64,000 nt of DNA from Crocodylus rhombifer (taxonomy: Eukaryota; Chordata; Crocodylia; Crocodylidae): NCBI GenBank assembly GCA_038503035.1, contig JAVSML010025538.1:310001-374000 (forward strand), given 5' to 3'. The notes beneath the pieces were generated by a model. That model made no database searches, was not told where the DNA came from, and was given only the letters and a program-made list of their open reading frames with translations. Made by a program: the position numbers and the translations under genes. Shown piece by piece: positions 47,251 through 58,693 of this stretch; position 1 is the stretch's first letter; each line of letters opens with the position of its first letter.

Positions 47251-47966
47251 TTGTCCAAGGGTGAGGATTATGTAGGTGATACAACCTGCAGACAAGTTAA
47301 CTGCAAGTACTAAGCAGACATTAGTTCTTTATTAGGTAAATTTAATTTAAGTCATTTAAGCATTTAAATCAATGGAAATTATAAATTCCTTCAGGTAGAA
47401 TTGATTCTCCTCTGCATAATCATGGTGTAAACCAGAAAAAACACCATTGTAGTTAACCAAGCTGCTCTGCCTTACCACTTTGAGAGGAGAGTTTGCATTC
47501 TTCTCACTAATAATGGAATTTAGATCAGTGAAATTAACACATGTAATCACATACCTTTCATCCAACCCATTCAGCTATTTGAATACAAAGACATGATTGC
47601 AGGATTATGAAGGACTGGGGCTTTATTGTGGCACCACCTATGCCACTGTAATTGTCCATGTATACTAGGCTACCCCACTGTACATGGAAGCTAAATCATG
47701 TTTAGTTGGCCCCAAGGGAAAGAGGGCAAAGTTATTACACTTTAGCTTTCCTTACCACAAGGTAAGACAATGCACACGGACAATTATCTCAGAATTCCAA
47801 CAATAGCTCGTTTGCACATCCCTATGCTTTATCTGGGAATGTCTTTCAATCACCTGAATGTTCACATTCTTGAGATTTGCCAACAAAAAGGAAACTTCTA
47901 ACAGGCAGAACATCTGAAACAATGACACACCCTCAACTCAACAAGCAATAAGATATGTATTTCATG
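47251..47966. other. Non-genic stretch with a weak palindrome
   Basis: TAATTGTCCATGTATAC (47649-47665) and a near complement at 47773-47791 suggest a decayed fold-back element. Nothing else is recognised. Confidence 0.4.
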
Positions 47967-48136
47967 TAGGGTGGCCATCATAGAGGACATTCTGGGTTTC
48001 TGCTCCTCTGTCCTTTGTGCTCTATTGATATGAAACCCACACCTTAAAAAGAAAAAATAGAGGACGTAAAGGCATCCATTTTTGTATCAATAGAGGATAG
48101 AGGACAACTGGAATGTCCTCTGTGATTGCCACCCTA
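47967..48136. mobile_element. TA-flanked MITE, 170 bp
   Basis: The left end TAGGGTGGCCATCATAGAGG ACATTC pairs with the right end GAATGTCCTC TGTGATTGCCACCCTA over about 25 bp, with TA on both edges. The inner CTCTATTGATA and TATCAATAGAG are also inverted. It has the same end type as the MITE at 26521. No coding capacity. Confidence 0.8.
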
Positions 48137-48672
48137 ATTTTATGACTGGAATAAAGCTCATCAGTAGCTCATCTCTTCCTACTGCTGACTCCAATAGCAC
48201 TTTTACTTTTCCAATCCAGAAAAAAAGTGCTTCCCTGAATTTCACTCAAGGTTACTGAGTCAGGAAGTGACCTCTCTTCTGTCTCAAAACAGCCACAGCT
48301 AGGGTGTCTATGCATATGTCTTGTATATAAACCCAGCTAGCACTTGCAACTCTATTACAACAGTCCCCTTTGCTTGACGTGGAGACAAAAACATTTTTAA
48401 AAGTTCTCATTTCCATTCTAACACTTCTTACAACTTTCTTTCTTCAAGTGTCCAGTAATCTGTTAGTCACTTGATACTTCTTTAGGCATTCACTAAACTT
48501 GCAGAGGCATTGCTTAGAGAAGTTGAAAACAGCCATTTACATGCCCTGTATCTAAAAAATCATCTATACCCTTCTCTACTTCCTTTTCCCCCCCACTGAC
48601 ACTGAATAGTGTCATAGAGGACTGAAATTTAACATAGGTGTGACATCAAATTGTTTTTTTTAAACAAACTTT
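48137..48672. other. AT-rich non-genic stretch
   Basis: No gene or repeat recognised. A short C run is at about 48589. Confidence 0.5.
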
Positions 48673-49657
48673 AGGATGATAGAATAGTAGAAAATTAGTG
48701 TTGGAAGGGACCTCAGGAGGTCATCTAGTCCAAATCCCTGCTAAAAGCAGGTCCAGTCCCAGGTAGATCATTCCAGCCTGAGCTTTATCAAGCCAGGCCT
48801 TAAAAGCCTCCAAGCAGGAGATTCTACCACCTTTTTAGGTAACTTGTTCCAGTGTTTCACCACCCTCCTAGTGAGAAAGTTTTCGTAATATACAACCCAA
48901 ACTTTCCTTGCTGCAACTTGAGACCATTGCTCCTTGTTCTGTCATCTGTCACTGCTGAGAACAAGTCAACTCTATCCTTTTTGGAACCACTCTTCAGGTA
49001 AGTAAAGTCTGCTTTCAAATCCCCTCTCAGTCTTCTCTTCTCCAAACTAAATAATCCCAGCTCCTTCAGCCTCTCCTCAGAAGTCATGTGCCCCAGGCCC
49101 TGAACCATTTTTGCTGCTCTCTGCTGTACTCTCTCCAACTTCTCCATATCCTTCCTATAGTGGTGGGCCCAAACCTGGACACAGTACTCCAGATGTGGTC
49201 CCATCAGTGGAGAATAGAGTGGAATAATTACTTCCCTTGATCTGCTGGCAGTGCTCCTACTAAAGCAACCCAGTATGCTGCTAGCCCTCTTTGTAACAAA
49301 GGCACACTGCTGACTCATATCCAGTTTATTGTCTGCTATAACCCCCAGGTCATTTTGTGCAGAGCTGCTGCTTAGCCAGCCAGTCCCCAGGCTGTAGCAG
49401 TGCATGGGATTCTTCTCTCCTAAATGCAGTGCTTTGCACTTGTCCTTGTTGATCCTCATGAGATTTCTCTTGGCCTAATTGTCCAATTTATCTAGATCAC
49501 TCTGAATCCTAGCCCTACACTCCAGTGTATCTGCTATACCTCCTAGCTGGTGTCATCCATGAACTTCCTGAGGATACAATCCATTCCATGTTCCAGCTCA
49601 TTAATGAAGATATTGGACAAAACCAGCCCTGGGGCACTCTACTTTATACTGGCTGCC
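48673..49657 (-). mobile_element. CR1 LINE 3' part, minus strand
   Basis: The 3' terminus is at the low coordinate end: GATGATAGAATAGTAGAAAA and GGAAGGGACCTCAGGAGGTC. The element runs on the minus strand back to the RT motif B/C region at about 49657 (G-x-V-L-S-N-I-F-I-N-E-L-E codons near 49595-49640). It belongs to a different CR1 subfamily than the copies at 1 and 38163, judging from the ASSILGCFSRSTASRSREV block. Confidence 0.9.
48857..49459 (-). pseudogene. CR1 ORF2 C-terminal part, minus strand
   Basis: A 200-codon frame reads MRINKDKCKALHLGEKNPM, SSSAQNDLGVIADNKLDMSQ, ASSILGCFSRSTASRSREVI, LYSPLMGPHLEYCVQVWAHH, LERVQQRAAKMVQGL and EERLKELGLFSLEKRRLRGD: the usual CR1 C-terminal order. 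Upstream, near 49590, the motif C region reads K-F-M-D-D-T in another frame, so a frameshift and stops separate the RT core from this part. The end of the protein (after FSLGG) is also shifted relative to the 3' tail. Confidence 0.88.
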
Positions 49658-49698
49658 AGTGTCAGTGGCACACCCTCAAAAAAGGTGCCACTGAAACT

Positions 49699-49905
49699 GT
49701 CAGTGGTGCCTGTAGGCAGTTGCTGCTTGACCCCCACCACTGCCAGTGGCGTCTGTGGGCAGTCAGCGATTGCCACTGGCCACCGTTGTCACTGCCAGTG
49801 TTGTCTGTGGATGCTCATCGCTCACCATCCCTCCCCCCGCTGCTGACAGTGCTGGCGGCATCTGCCAGAGCTCCCTGCTTACCACTGCCACCACACTCCC
49901 ACCCC
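49699..49905. repeat. Degenerate tandem repeat with CAGTGG/GTCTGTGG units
   Basis: Three to four imperfect units of about 50 bp: CAGTGGTGCCTGTAGGCAGT, CAGTGGCGTCTGTGGGCAGT and CAGTGTTGTCTGTGGATGCT, each followed by a CACCACTGC-like block. It directly adjoins the 5' end of the CR1. The open frames over this region come from the repeat's composition. Confidence 0.65.
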
Positions 49906-49984
49906 TGGCAGTGCTTCTATGCCCCACCAGCCACAGGAGCATGCAGCATTCATGCAGGGGATCCACCTCTCCTAAAGAGCCCCA

Positions 49985-50106
49985 ACACCCACAGTCCCCC
50001 CACATCTACCCACACAGTGACTCACATCCCTCCACACCCACCCACATCCCCCCACCCCCTTCCCACCCCCTCCTGCAAACCCCACATCCCCCCATCACAC
50101 ACCCAC
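49985..50106 (+). repeat. C-rich low-complexity tract (CCCACA repeats)
   Basis: Repeated CCCCCCACAT, CACCCACATC and CCACCCCC units. It gives a proline/histidine/threonine-rich frame that is not a gene. Confidence 0.85.
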
Positions 50107-50706
50107 CATGTGATAAGGAAACCCAAAGCAAACTTTAAAACATATAAATATTTAGGATTTATTTTATTATGATGCTAGAGACACTAATAGGCTTCCAAAT
50201 TTATTTAACATTGTAAATATAACAATAAAACATTGCCCATCTGATCAAACCCCCTTTCTCTCTCCCTTTTGTACTAATTGTGGAAGAATGTGGATTTTGA
50301 AGTATTTTAAAAAGGAATTTGGGATGCCTCCTCAGCAGTCTAGCTGGCACAAGAGGCTAGTGTCCCCAGATACCAATTGCCTGGGCCCCAGAAGCTCCTG
50401 AGATCAAGTAACCCTGAGCTACTGGCCAGGGCAGGTTTTTGTACTGCTGGGGACAGGACAGGGCAGCTTTTTATACTGCTGGGGACAGGACGGGTGCTGG
50501 CCCCGGGCTCTAGCTTCCCCTGGCTGCAGATCTGGGAGCAGCCAATCAGGGTTATTTTGCCCCAAGTGGCACAATTTGCTCTACAACAAAGTGCATGTCC
50601 GATCACATGCGCAGATGCACAAAGCCCGGCTCAAATTTGCACTACTTCTATTTGAGCTGCTGCAAGTACACATGCTTGCATGTGTGGACATGCCCAGGGG
50701 GGTTAA
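50107..50706. other. Non-genic stretch with a two-copy tandem
   Basis: AT-rich to 50330, then GC-rich. Holds the tandem at 50429. The end TGTGTGGACATGCCCAGGG (about 50682-50700) resembles ends of MITEs elsewhere in the window, but I cannot identify a matching left end. Confidence 0.45.
50429..50492 (+). repeat. Two-copy 32-bp tandem repeat
   Basis: GGGCAGGTTTTTGTACTGCT GGGGACAGGACA and GGGCAGCTTTTTATACTGCT GGGGACAGGACG differ at three positions. Confidence 0.95.
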
Positions 50707-51005
50707 ATAACAACCTGCAACTATTTGAAGGGTGGTTACAAAGAGGAGGGAGCTAGGCTAGTCTTAGTGGTGGCAGGTGACAAGGCAAGGATCAATGGTC
50801 TCAAGAAAAACTTTCTCACTAGCAGGGTAGCAAAGCACTGGAATAAGCTACCCAGAGAGGAATCTCCATCCTTAGAGATTTTTAAGACCTGAGCAGACAA
50901 AGCTTTGGCTGGGATGATCTAGTTGGGGAAGGTCCTGCTTTGAGCAGAGGGTTGGACTAGATGACCTCCTGAGGTCTCTTCCAACCCTAATTTTCTATGA
51001 TTCTG
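50707..51005 (+). repeat. CR1 3' end fragment
   Basis: CAACTATTTGAAGGGTGGTT, GCACTGGAATAAGCTACCCA, GAGAGGAATCTCCATCCTTA, then GGACTAGATGACCTCCTGAG and TTTTCTATGATTCTGA: the end of CR1 ORF2 and the noncoding tail with one terminal repeat. About 300 bp, moderately diverged. Confidence 0.92.
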
Positions 51006-54000
51006 AATCCAAGGGTGGGAGGGGGAAGTAATGATAACTAATGAAAAGATATTAAATTAATCTGAAAACTGCATGATTTAGAATCATTGATGAAAAAAGC
51101 CTCGTTCTGTAAAATGGTTATGTACCATCCTATCTATGAGAGGGAAGGACCATCCGGGGTTCATAATGCTAGTCTTGCATTGAGAGTTTTGGATTCAATT
51201 TTCTGCCACAGAATATATCTGTTTGTGGGCAAGGCATTTTAATACTCTGTGCTATATTTTCCTATTTATATGGGGATAATAGTACTTTCTTGCTTCAAAG
51301 TTGAAAGGATAAATGCATTAAAGATCATTAAGGGGTATAGTTACACTATATAATACTTTATATAAATAGATGATTATATTACTTCATATATCCTCTTAAA
51401 TCCCTTAAGGGAATCATCATTACTATACCCAAGTATATTACCAATAAATTGTATGGTTTGCAGACATCATGAAGGGAAAATGAGATTGAGAGAGGTGTTA
51501 GAATGATGTTTTTACCACTACACCTTTATCCTTCAGTGCACTTGATTATGCTTTCTATTTATACGGCTAATTTTAGAAATAATTAAATAGGTCATAATCC
51601 AGAATTAAAGAGAAGAAATAAAAGACAAAGCAAGGTCACACCTAATGAGGAAATGTAATTTGAGAATAAATATTGTAGACTTACACAATAAAGTGAGTAA
51701 TTTAATTGGTTAAAGTGTCTCTGTTTTTCACATGTATTTTTCAGAAGGTGGAGTTACTTATTTCATTAATAATACAGATACGATGGGGCTTGACGAATCA
51801 GTCCAAATAACCTAACCTGTTGGTGGGGGCTAGATAGCAAAATACCCATAGGTAGGCAATAAGAAAATGTCTCTTTTAGATCTCATTTTATCTAACATCA
51901 ATATATGTTTGTTGCATGTTTATGAATACAAACGTTTTATTAATTTCACTCATTGGAATAGCTCTACTAAAGTTGATGAAACTATTTATATGCATTACTG
52001 AACTTGGATGCGTGACTACTTAAAGAATTGGGGTACTAACCAGCATGTTTTTTAGGCAGGAAAAGACACGTTGCTTCAGATTACACTAGCAGTCAGCACA
52101 ATAGCATTCCAATCCTTGCTCGGGAACTGTGGGAGTTAAGTAACACAAAAATAATAGTTCCGAAGTGGTTTGGCTCACTTGGAGGGAAGCGTGGGGGGAG
52201 AAGCCCTATGCATTTTACACACTATTACAAGTGAATAAACCAACAAGGGTAGGGATACTGTAAACTAGGACATAAAAGCAATTCAGTTCAAATAAAAATT
52301 ATGGCTAGAAAGAATGGCCTTCATTCCAAATTCTTAACTCAAGAAAATATAATATCCAACCTGGTAAAAAGGATGGTGATGAAGGAATGGCAATTACATT
52401 CTGAAAAGCTTGATGTGCACTAGCTGGCAGATATTAGAGATAAAACATTTGAAAAGTCAGTGGGTTTCAAGGTAGCCATTTCTTCAATCTGGATTTCATA
52501 ATTGTGGGATATCTTTCTAGCTGTTCAAATCCTCAGTATACCTCTTAACACAATGAACGCAAACAAAATAACTCACCCTTCTGCACAAAATTCTGAACTG
52601 GGCGTAATTAAACTGTTTCTCCTTACATTTTACAGACTCAAACCTCTGTTGGCACCACTTTACTTTAAGGGCCAACCATCAATGATTCACAATGAGATTA
52701 ATAATGCATTTATATCGCATACTGGTAGTGGCAAAAATTATCTATAAATGTTTAATAAATATCCTGTAATGTTTTTGAAGCACATGTTATAAATGATAAA
52801 TAAGTAACAGTAGATTTTTATGAAATATTTATATGCATTTTGGTTATTGTTATTGTATAACTGTTCAAGAAACCATTACTAACAAAGTGAATGGAGTTAT
52901 CAAGGTTATAGATATTTTCAGTGAGCCATTTATAATGAAATGTGCAACACTTAAAATGAAGTAAATGCATTTGTAGCAGTTGTTGACAAAGTGTAAGTGT
53001 CTAACAAACCATTCATACTAAACTACATGCAGATATAAATGATATGTATTCATTTAATAAGCCATTTATAGAGAGATGTGAAACTGTACCCTTCTGTAAA
53101 TACATTGTAAATTACTTGTAAGGTATCTGTATATTACTGTACACTACCCATAGCATGCTTACAAATGTATGATTAACTCTATACAAATCCTTTACAGGCC
53201 CTCCTTTTCATTATTAATGCTTCCTGTCACATATTGTCTAGGAAAGTAACTCAAGGATATGGAACACCTCCGGAAAACAACCAGGGTTAAAAAAAAAACC
53301 CTCATATTTCTTCACATCCTGTGAGAGGCTAAGCACCCTCAGCTCCCACTAACACTACAAAAGTTGTGGGCATGCAATCCTTCACAAAATGAAGCCTTAA
53401 CTGTCTGACAAGGATTAGATTTGTCATGGAGGCAATACCTGCCTTTAATGAAATGGCTAGCACCATTGCTTCTGTATTGATAGTGGCTTAGGAGGAAGCT
53501 ACAGATGCTGTAAATGAGGTGCTAAAATGGTGGCCAAAAGTCTAGGATGATTTTTCCCCTCCCTATAAAAATGTCTGAATGATGGACTCCAAATACATCT
53601 GCTACCTAATTTAACTTCAAATATTTCTACATCTCTCTCTAGCATCAACAGCATTTCTTTCTGCTTCAGGTTTCATGAAACTCCTATTTGGAATGTGAAG
53701 CATTATTTTATTAGTTTATCACTGTGTGTTCGTATTGGTCCCGTGTTATACCCAAACCATTCTCAGCATTTGTGCAAGGTGGATAAAGCATACTGATTTC
53801 TCTAGTTCCTGAAGCTTGTGACTCTTACTGACAAACAGTAACTCAGCTACTCTGGACAAATGGAATTATTTACCTCACTTCCTTTACTTGTGGAACAACT
53901 AGTACAAGAGTACAAAGATATAATTTCCCCACACACAACCGTTCCATAAATCCTTTTAAATATTACTTTTAAACATAGGAGGTTTTTTCTCTTTTCCCTT

Positions 54001-55212
54001 AACAAAGCTATTGATAGAGAAATAATACATGCCTTTAAAAAAAAAAACTATAGAATTACAGGCCGGGTACAAGAAAATGTATCTAAAATCCTGTTACTCA
54101 GACATGCAAGACACAGGACTCTGGTAATTTGACAAAAGCATGCACTTTGCCATAATAAACATAAAAAAGCCTGATGTCTTTCTTTCGAAGTACCATAAAG
54201 ATGTCCAACTGGAGAGCCTGGGAAAGAAGATGACAACAGTCCAGGAGATAAGTATTCAGGTAATTTACCCAATATTTAGAATTTAAATTACCATCTACTT
54301 CTAAGGAAACACTTCCAGTTTAGGTGTATGGTTTTCATTGACAGAAATAACAGTCATATAACTCTACTTTATTAAACTGCACTTAAAATCCACTGCTAAA
54401 ATATTATACATTAATTTTTACTATTCTGATTCAACCCCAAGCTAAACTTTCATTCCCTACCAGGAGATTTGCTTTGGAAAGTTGTACATCAGGGTGGTAG
54501 GATTTGGCCATGTAATTTTTTTCTCCTGATAACTACAGAGTAACTCAAATCTCAGATGTAAAATATGTCCTTCACTCTAGCTGTACCCACCTCTAAAGGT
54601 AAATTCTTAGCTCAAACATTATCATTATCCCAGCTTTATAGTACCTCTAAAACTTTAGAGGGAAATGCTTTCTAATAACGACACGTTAATGAATGATAAA
54701 TTACAGAAGAAATTCTATTGAAGTTCTTACGACATCCACATTAATAGTAAATGAGTTCATCATTATTAATATTGTACAATAAATATCAAAAGGAATGATC
54801 AATAATTAGGCTATGATTTTACATTGTTAAACATTAAAGGCAATATTTTATTTTGGAGTAAATTTTGTACATGATGGAAAAAATCCTTGCTCCCCCTTCT
54901 CCCGTAAGTGAAAAAACTGTACTAAGTTCAGCTATGTACCATGCATTTGACTGTCCTACAGAATTTGTGCTGCAAAAAAAGATCTCCTTGACTTCACAGG
55001 ATTTTGCCTGCACACAGACTGACAGTGACTACACTGAATTTGCCCACAGATTCAAGCCATCACTTAGTGACCTCAGAACATTAAAAAAAACAAACCCTGA
55101 AATAAGACAACACACTTTATACTTTAAACCAGGACCCCAGCAGAAATCATGTGTAATGCCAACATAATTGGCCTGGGGGGAAACTTGAGTACAAGGGAAG
55201 CATCTAACAATG
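51006..55212. other. Long AT-rich non-genic stretch
   Basis: About 4.2 kb with a MIR piece at 51165 and no gene. Frames rarely exceed 80 codons and show no domain. Confidence 0.6.
51165..51310 (+). repeat. MIR SINE fragment
   Basis: TTTTGGATTCAATTTTCTGC, GTGGGCAAGGCATTTTAATA, CTCTGTGCTATATTTTCCTA and TTTATATGGGGATAATAGTA follow the MIR order. Diverged. Confidence 0.65.
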
Positions 55213-55400
55213 TAGGGGTCAGCAACATTTTGGCCAGACTGACAAAAACACCCTCACCCATGCCTTGACTTGGCTGCCCAGAGTCCATATTGGCTGTGGC
55301 AGGCAGCCCTGGCTCCATGGCTGGTGGCAGCTGCCCAGAGCCCGAGCTGACTGTGGCGTACTGAACAAAATGGCTTTGTGTGCCATACTCTGGTGTGCAT
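55213..55400 (+). mobile_element. hAT MITE left part, truncated
   Basis: TAGGGGTCAGCAACATTTTG with GCCAGACTGACAAAAACACC, later GTGCCATACTCTGGTGTGCA. This resembles hAT MITEs that start CAGGGGTCAGCAACCTTT. I found no right terminal repeat, so the right boundary is arbitrary. Confidence 0.45.
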
Positions 55401-55576
55401 GCTGGGGTTTGCCCTCATGTAGAGGCTTCTCTCATAACTCATCCCTCCACAAACACTGACAGCATTGGGCATACACAAACCAAAGGAACTAGTTTGTTTG
55501 GTTCTTTTTTCTTTCTTCTCCCCCCCCATCAGCCCGAACCTCAGTTACCAAATCTCCCCCGATGAATCCTCTAAGT

Positions 55577-55983
55577 CAGTGGTTCTCAAGCAGAGCTCTG
55601 TGGCCCCCTGGGGGGCCTGTCAGCAGGTTTCAGAGGTCCAGCTGGCCCAGCCCAGCCTGGGGAGGAACCACCTCAGACCTCTGGGGCTGAGTCGAGTCCT
55701 GAGGAAGGGGCGGGGGCGGGGGGCAGGCCTGCCTCGCCTGGCCCTGCATCCTCCATCTTCTGGGCAGCTTTGCAGGCAGGTGGCCAAGGCTCTATGCTGC
55801 CGCTGCTCAAGTGAATGGGGCCCTGGGGCTCCCTGCCACCAAGCCCCACCCACTGCGCCTGGGGCCCTGTGGGTAGGGCTGGAGAGCCAGGCAGTTGTGG
55901 CACAGGTGGGCTGTGGAGTTTTTATAGTATGCGGGGCGGGGGGGGGGGGGCGGCCTCAGGAAGAAAAAGGTTGAGAACCCCTA
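55577..55983. mobile_element. hAT MITE with 8-bp target duplication
   Basis: Left end CAGTGGTTCTCAAGCAGAGC and right end AAAAAGGTTGAGAACCCCTA are inverted repeats of the CAGTGGTTCTCAA type. Flanking octamers CTCTAAGT (55569-55576) and CTCTAAAT (55984-55991) match at 7 of 8. The interior is GC-rich with a long G run (about 55932-55950). Frames inside are compositional. Confidence 0.85.
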
Positions 55984-56029
55984 CTCTAAATTATAATCAT
56001 GGCGGCAAGCTGACTGTTGGACCACCTTC

Positions 56030-56320
56030 TCACTGGACGCATCTTCACATCACTGTATGGAGACACTGCTATGGCACTGTGCTTTAGTACTTCCTTTTGG
56101 CACAGTGTAGGTGCTTACAGAGCCATACTTGTGGCGCACAGGTAAATTTTGCCACTGTGTTGCCATAGCAACACACTATACCTGGGGAGTGCACTACTAT
56201 GGAGACGTAGCTGGCGATTACGTGTAGACACATGTGAGTGCTATGTCACTGTAGCACACCATACAGTGATGTCATGTAACTACACTGCTGTAGGGCGATG
56301 TGTAGATGCACCCACTATGT
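56030..56320. mobile_element. Fold-back MITE, superfamily unclear
   Basis: ACATCACTGTATGG (56047-56060) and its exact complement CCATACAGTGATGT (56259-56272) are 14-bp inverted arms. Neighbouring ACACTGCTATGGCAC and GTGCTATGTCACTGTAG extend the symmetry. The right end reads GATGTGTAGATGCACCCA. No coding capacity. Confidence 0.55.
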
Positions 56321-56344
56321 TTTGTAGCCACAGCACTGGATCTA

Positions 56345-56400
56345 ATCCGTTATGACCATTTTACAGATGAAGACACAGAAACTGGCTCAATTCCTGTTCT
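56345..56400 (+). repeat. MIR core fragment
   Basis: GACCATTTTACAGATGAAGA CACAGAAACTGGCTCAA is the MIR core order. Short and therefore tentative. Confidence 0.45.
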
Positions 56401-56740
56401 AACTGAAAGAGCAAAAAATACCATCCCAAAGATACTCACCATGCTGTACACATCGTTATTTCAATGCAAATGCTCATTTGCACGTGAGGTTTTATGTATG
56501 TTCATTCCTGTGGGCATGTACATTATACAGGCTTTGAAAAAAAACTGCTTGAACTGCAAAAAACCCCAAGGTAAATTTACACCATCCAAGTAAACAAACC
56601 ACTTAAGATGTTTACCTTTTAAAAAATAATTGTTTAACTTTCACAAAGAAACTCCCCAAAACTGCATTTTATATTTCTCTTTGCTCCTTTAGCAGCAGGA
56701 GGAACTCTTGCCTCATGACATATTACAGGGATGTATTTGG

Positions 56741-57110
56741 TAGCCAGGTTGGTCTGAGACAAAAAGAAATGCAAAAATCTAGAACTGTTGGTTCAGAGAT
56801 GATACCTTTGTTAGGTATCATTTATTATACAGGGAAGGAATCCTGCTTGATCTGCACAACAAAGAGCACCTCACAAAGACACTCTTAAGGACCTGGAGCA
56901 ACAGATTTACACACCTTCCTCTGTGCAAAAATGAAATTTATTTCCTACATATGGGGACTTCTTCTCATCTTTAACTTTCCCTGAGCTTGATGAAGGGCAT
57001 GTGAGCCCAAAAGCTTGAAGAATTTTTTTTTTTTTTTGCAATTTCTCAGTTGGTCTAATAAAAGGTATCATCTCTGAACCAACAGTTCTAGATTTCTGCA
57101 TTTCTCTTCA
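56741..57110. mobile_element. PLE-tail-like fold-back element
   Basis: Starts TAGCCAGGTTGGTCTGAGAC. The left arm 56761-56809 and the right arm 57059-57108 are near-perfect inverted repeats (AATCTAGAACTGTTGGTTCA, GAGATGATACCTTT and complement). Between them lie GATGAAGGGCATGTGAGCCC, AAAAGCTTGAAG, a T run and TCAGTTGGTCTAATAAAAGG, the tail motifs of the PLE family in a diverged form. No coding sequence. It has the same plan as the elements at 34551 and 46894. Confidence 0.7.
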
Positions 57111-57186
57111 TCACATATTAGAAGTTTCTAACAGAGTGAAACTAACTTTCCACTGTTGCTATGGTCAAGTTACTAATTCAAATATA

Positions 57187-57802
57187 CAGGGTCTTCATAA
57201 AGTCCTTGTGCACTTTTAAACTTTAATATCTTAGGTTGCAGGTATGATAGAAACAATCTGTAAATGGCATTTAAAAGCAAATTTATTAAAGTTTTAGGAC
57301 AACTAGAGTACACAATGCTAGACTTCATAAGTAATAATGAATTTATTCTTAAATAAGATGGTGCCCCGTGCCACTGTGCTCTGAATATATGACAGTTCCT
57401 AAATGACATTTTCCCAGAGAAGTGGATAGGCAGAGGCGGACCAGTTACTTGGCCATCTCATTCACCTGACCTGTTGTGACTGGACTTTTTTATGGGGACA
57501 TGTTAAAAGTGTAGTTTACTTGTCAAAAACAAGTTATTTGGTGGAACTTAGGGCCAGGATCACCAATGCAATTAGTGCAGTAACTCAAGAGCAAGTGGGA
57601 TATGTTTTCAAGGAATTGGAAGATCAGATTGAGCACTGTATCATGATGGATGGTGATTATGTTGAAGTCTGGCATTGTATACTCTAGTTGTCCTAAAACT
57701 TTAATAAATTTTCTTTTAAATGCCATTTACAGATTGTTTCTGTCATGCCTACAGCCTAAGCTATTAAACTTTAAAAGTGCACAAGGACTTTATGAAGACC
57801 CT
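57187..57802 (+). mobile_element. Tc1/mariner-type element, internally deleted, with long inverted repeats
   Basis: The left end CAGGGTCTTCATAAAGTCCT and the right end AGGACTTTATGAAGACCCT begin inverted repeats of about 145 bp (57187-57335 and about 57655-57802), with a handful of differences. TA lies on both outer edges (57185-57186, 57803-57804), the usual Tc1/mariner target duplication. The middle holds the last part of a DDE transposase, sense strand. The arms carry the end of the coding region, so the left arm looks like an inverted copy of the 3' end, which replaced the 5' half of the gene. Confidence 0.85.
57355..57660 (+). pseudogene. Tc1/mariner-like transposase, C-terminal catalytic part
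   Basis: Read by eye with one frameshift and two stops: DGAPCHCALNI, stop, QFLNDIFPEKWIGRGG, PVTWPSHSPDLL, stop, LDFF, frameshift near 57486, WGHVKSVVYLSKTSYLVEL, RARITNAISAVTQEQVGYVF and DQIEHCIMMDGDYVEV. This is the second-half pattern of a DDE/D transposase of the IS630-Tc1-mariner superfamily: D-G-A-P-x-H (second catalytic Asp at 57357), then W-P-x-x-S-P-D-L and L-D-F-F-x-W-G (third acidic residue at 57483). The two Asp codons are 126 bases apart, which gives 41 residues between them. The N-terminal DNA-binding part and the first Asp are missing. Too broken by stops for a conventional frame scan to show it. Confidence 0.8.
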
Positions 57803-58693
57803 TATATACAAACATATATTTAATGTAGGCTATGTATTCTACATGCTACCATTATACTCCTGCAGAAAACATACTTCATGTCTTTTGATATAAAATCTTC
57901 CACATCTTGGCAAATTGCAGACCTGGATGGATTATGGAAGATCAGGTAATTGCTAGTAGTCCTAATATGAATAAGACTGCACTGGATTTTTTGCCTTGTT
58001 TCTTTCTATAGTGTTACTGCTAGGACATTGGAAAAAATATACTGCCTGAAGCTTTCTGTTTGTGAGATTGTGACTCCTACTAATACAGAAGATGCCTTTA
58101 CTGCTTCATGGTGATAGGTACTAGATCAGAGGTGATGACAGGAAACGTGAGTTCATGCTGCCTTTGTGTTTGGCTTAAGAGAAGTGGGATAGACCAGAAC
58201 ATCTTCTTTGCACAGTTTAATGAAGAAAAAGAAGACCATAGTATGCAATATAAGATATTTCACATGCTAGAAATTGTGCTTGGAATCTGATTTTGGTTGG
58301 TTATATATATATTTTAAATCTTCCATGAAACCGATTTATAAATATAATTATAAATAAAACAATAACAGGCTTCTGCTTTTCGTGTCCTACACACCCATTA
58401 TTTGAGGAAAAATCCTTTGGACATTCATGTAGAAAGCCATAGAAATCGCACATGTACTTTTTATACTTTACGTGATGAAAACAAAAACAGATTGTAAGTA
58501 ATAAACTGGACTATGATCAGCCAACATGAGTCTATGCAAATGTTACCAGAAAGATATCAAATAGCTTATTCATCGTTGAACATTCATACAGAAAACTGAA
58601 GTTATTTTAACCAGTATAGCACATAATGAGAGTATGTACATGTGTTCAAAACGCTATGGGTTTTGTTTTCTCAGCTAGGTGCCCTGCCTATTA
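57803..58693. other. AT-rich non-genic stretch
   Basis: No gene or repeat recognised between the mariner-type element and the hAT element. Confidence 0.5.

Noticed and set aside
49525..50172. 215-codon plus-strand frame rich in Pro, His and Thr
   Set aside because: It starts on the antisense side of a CR1 and runs through a tandem repeat and a CCCACA tract; its composition explains the openness.
55465..55974. 169-codon plus-strand frame
   Set aside because: Most of it lies inside a hAT MITE with clear inverted repeats and target duplications.
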